DNA from: Calothrix sp. NIES-2100
GTDB lineage: Bacteria > Cyanobacteriota > Cyanobacteriia > Cyanobacteriales > Nostocaceae
Length of the DNA stretch: 64,000 nt
Assembly (NCBI RefSeq): GCF_002368195.1
Contig: NZ_AP018178.1
Coordinates: 5,422,145 to 5,486,144 of the forward strand
Direction of reading: 5' to 3'
Positions 63,641 through 64,000 of this stretch are shown here, piece after piece. Position 1 is the stretch's first letter. Each line of letters starts with the position of its first letter. The notes beneath the pieces were generated by a model. It worked only from the letters and a program-made list of their open reading frames with translations. It did no database searches and had not been told where the DNA came from. A program made the translations under genes and the position numbers.

Positions 63641-64000
63641 GTATATCCCTATTGAGAGAAGAAACCCACAATTCGCTATCAGCATCCTTCAAGAAGTTGG
63701 TGATATTGCACCCCATCAAAATTTTTAGCGACAACTTAAATAGAATTGTTATATGGCAGTCCTAAATGAGTTACAAACATTTTTCCTCCTTGTCCCTTTT
63801 GTCCCTTTTGTTTGGATATCAAATAGAATTGTTATATTACTATTTAATATGGTTTAAAGTAGAGTGCATCTGCTACCTACCAAAAGTAGATGTTTTATCT
63901 ATCTAAGGTTAAATATGGATGTGGTGGCGGTGGTAATTCCAGCATTTTAGCGATATAACCAAACCCGCAATAAAGAAAGTAATTGCTCTGTATCTACAGG

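Larger units (their letters stand above)
63006..64000. other. Right-edge gap with a hairpin and a MITE-like copy
   Basis: AT-rich until 63400, then the AACCAGGTT hairpin, the second MITE-like copy, a short pyrimidine-rich stretch (63780-63812) and about 190 bp with no acceptable gene up to the window edge. Confidence 0.5.

Noticed and set aside
63895..63993. Minus-strand frame ending MLELPPPPHPYLTLDR near the right edge
   Set aside because: Only 16 codons from the single ATG; an in-frame stop lies just upstream near the edge, so no gene can be supported.

Overview
The window reads as a chromosomal segment of a filamentous, heterocystous-type cyanobacterium (Nostoc/Anabaena/Calothrix relatives). 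The evidence is the very dense GCGATCGC (HIP1) octamers inside and between genes, the abundant heptamer tandem repeats between genes, a phytochrome/cyanobacteriochrome-like sensor, a proton-translocating transhydrogenase, a Rieske oxygenase of the pheophorbide a oxygenase type, an Omp85 porin with a Pro/Ser/Thr-rich N-terminus and a large set of two-component proteins. The genus is inferred from style, not from a marker gene.

Layout. 0-5 kb: a minus-strand phosphate uptake operon, sulfate-type binding protein > pstS > pstC > pstA > pstB (pstB runs off the left edge). 5-7.3 kb: cysH followed by an SbcD-like phosphoesterase. 7.7 kb: a 34-residue membrane peptide with its own terminator. 8-10.3 kb: a GAF-GAF-GAF photoreceptor-like protein with a truncated kinase. 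10.7-15.9 kb: HicBA, a glutaredoxin-like protein, murE, a histidine kinase that lacks the phospho-acceptor histidine, a 21-bp repeat array and a Phd/RelE pair. 16-19.2 kb: pntA-pntB. 20.7-31 kb: an Rpn/DUF2887-type protein, amidase, dnaG, a DUF3592 protein, a pRiA4b ORF-3 family protein, a nucleotidyltransferase, a PhoD-like phosphatase and a KTSC protein. 31-39 kb: a second 21-bp array, a 14-blade WD40 NB-ARC STAND ATPase, a coiled-coil/TPR membrane protein and a TnpB-only insertion sequence. 39-44 kb: Rieske oxygenase, DUF1648 protein and two AAA ATPases. 45-50 kb: response regulator, two REC-kinase proteins and a NarL-type regulator. 50-54 kb: LpxB-related protein and Omp85 protein. 54-55.5 kb: a repeat-rich gap with a broken CHAT gene, two copies of one MITE-like element (one nested in another palindrome) and a third 21-bp array. 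55.6-63 kb: vWA protein, DUF6745 pair, Ser/Thr kinase, response regulator and cheB-cheR.

Functional themes are phosphate and sulfur acquisition, redox balance, signalling (at least nine sensory or regulatory proteins) and accessory conflict-type modules (STAND NTPase, two toxin-antitoxin pairs, a CHAT relic, a vWA/kinase neighbourhood). The intergenic DNA is unusual. It holds several families of palindromic MITE-like elements, heptamer repeats that run right up to start codons, and three unrelated arrays that all have a 21-bp period. No rRNA, tRNA or CRISPR array was recognised.
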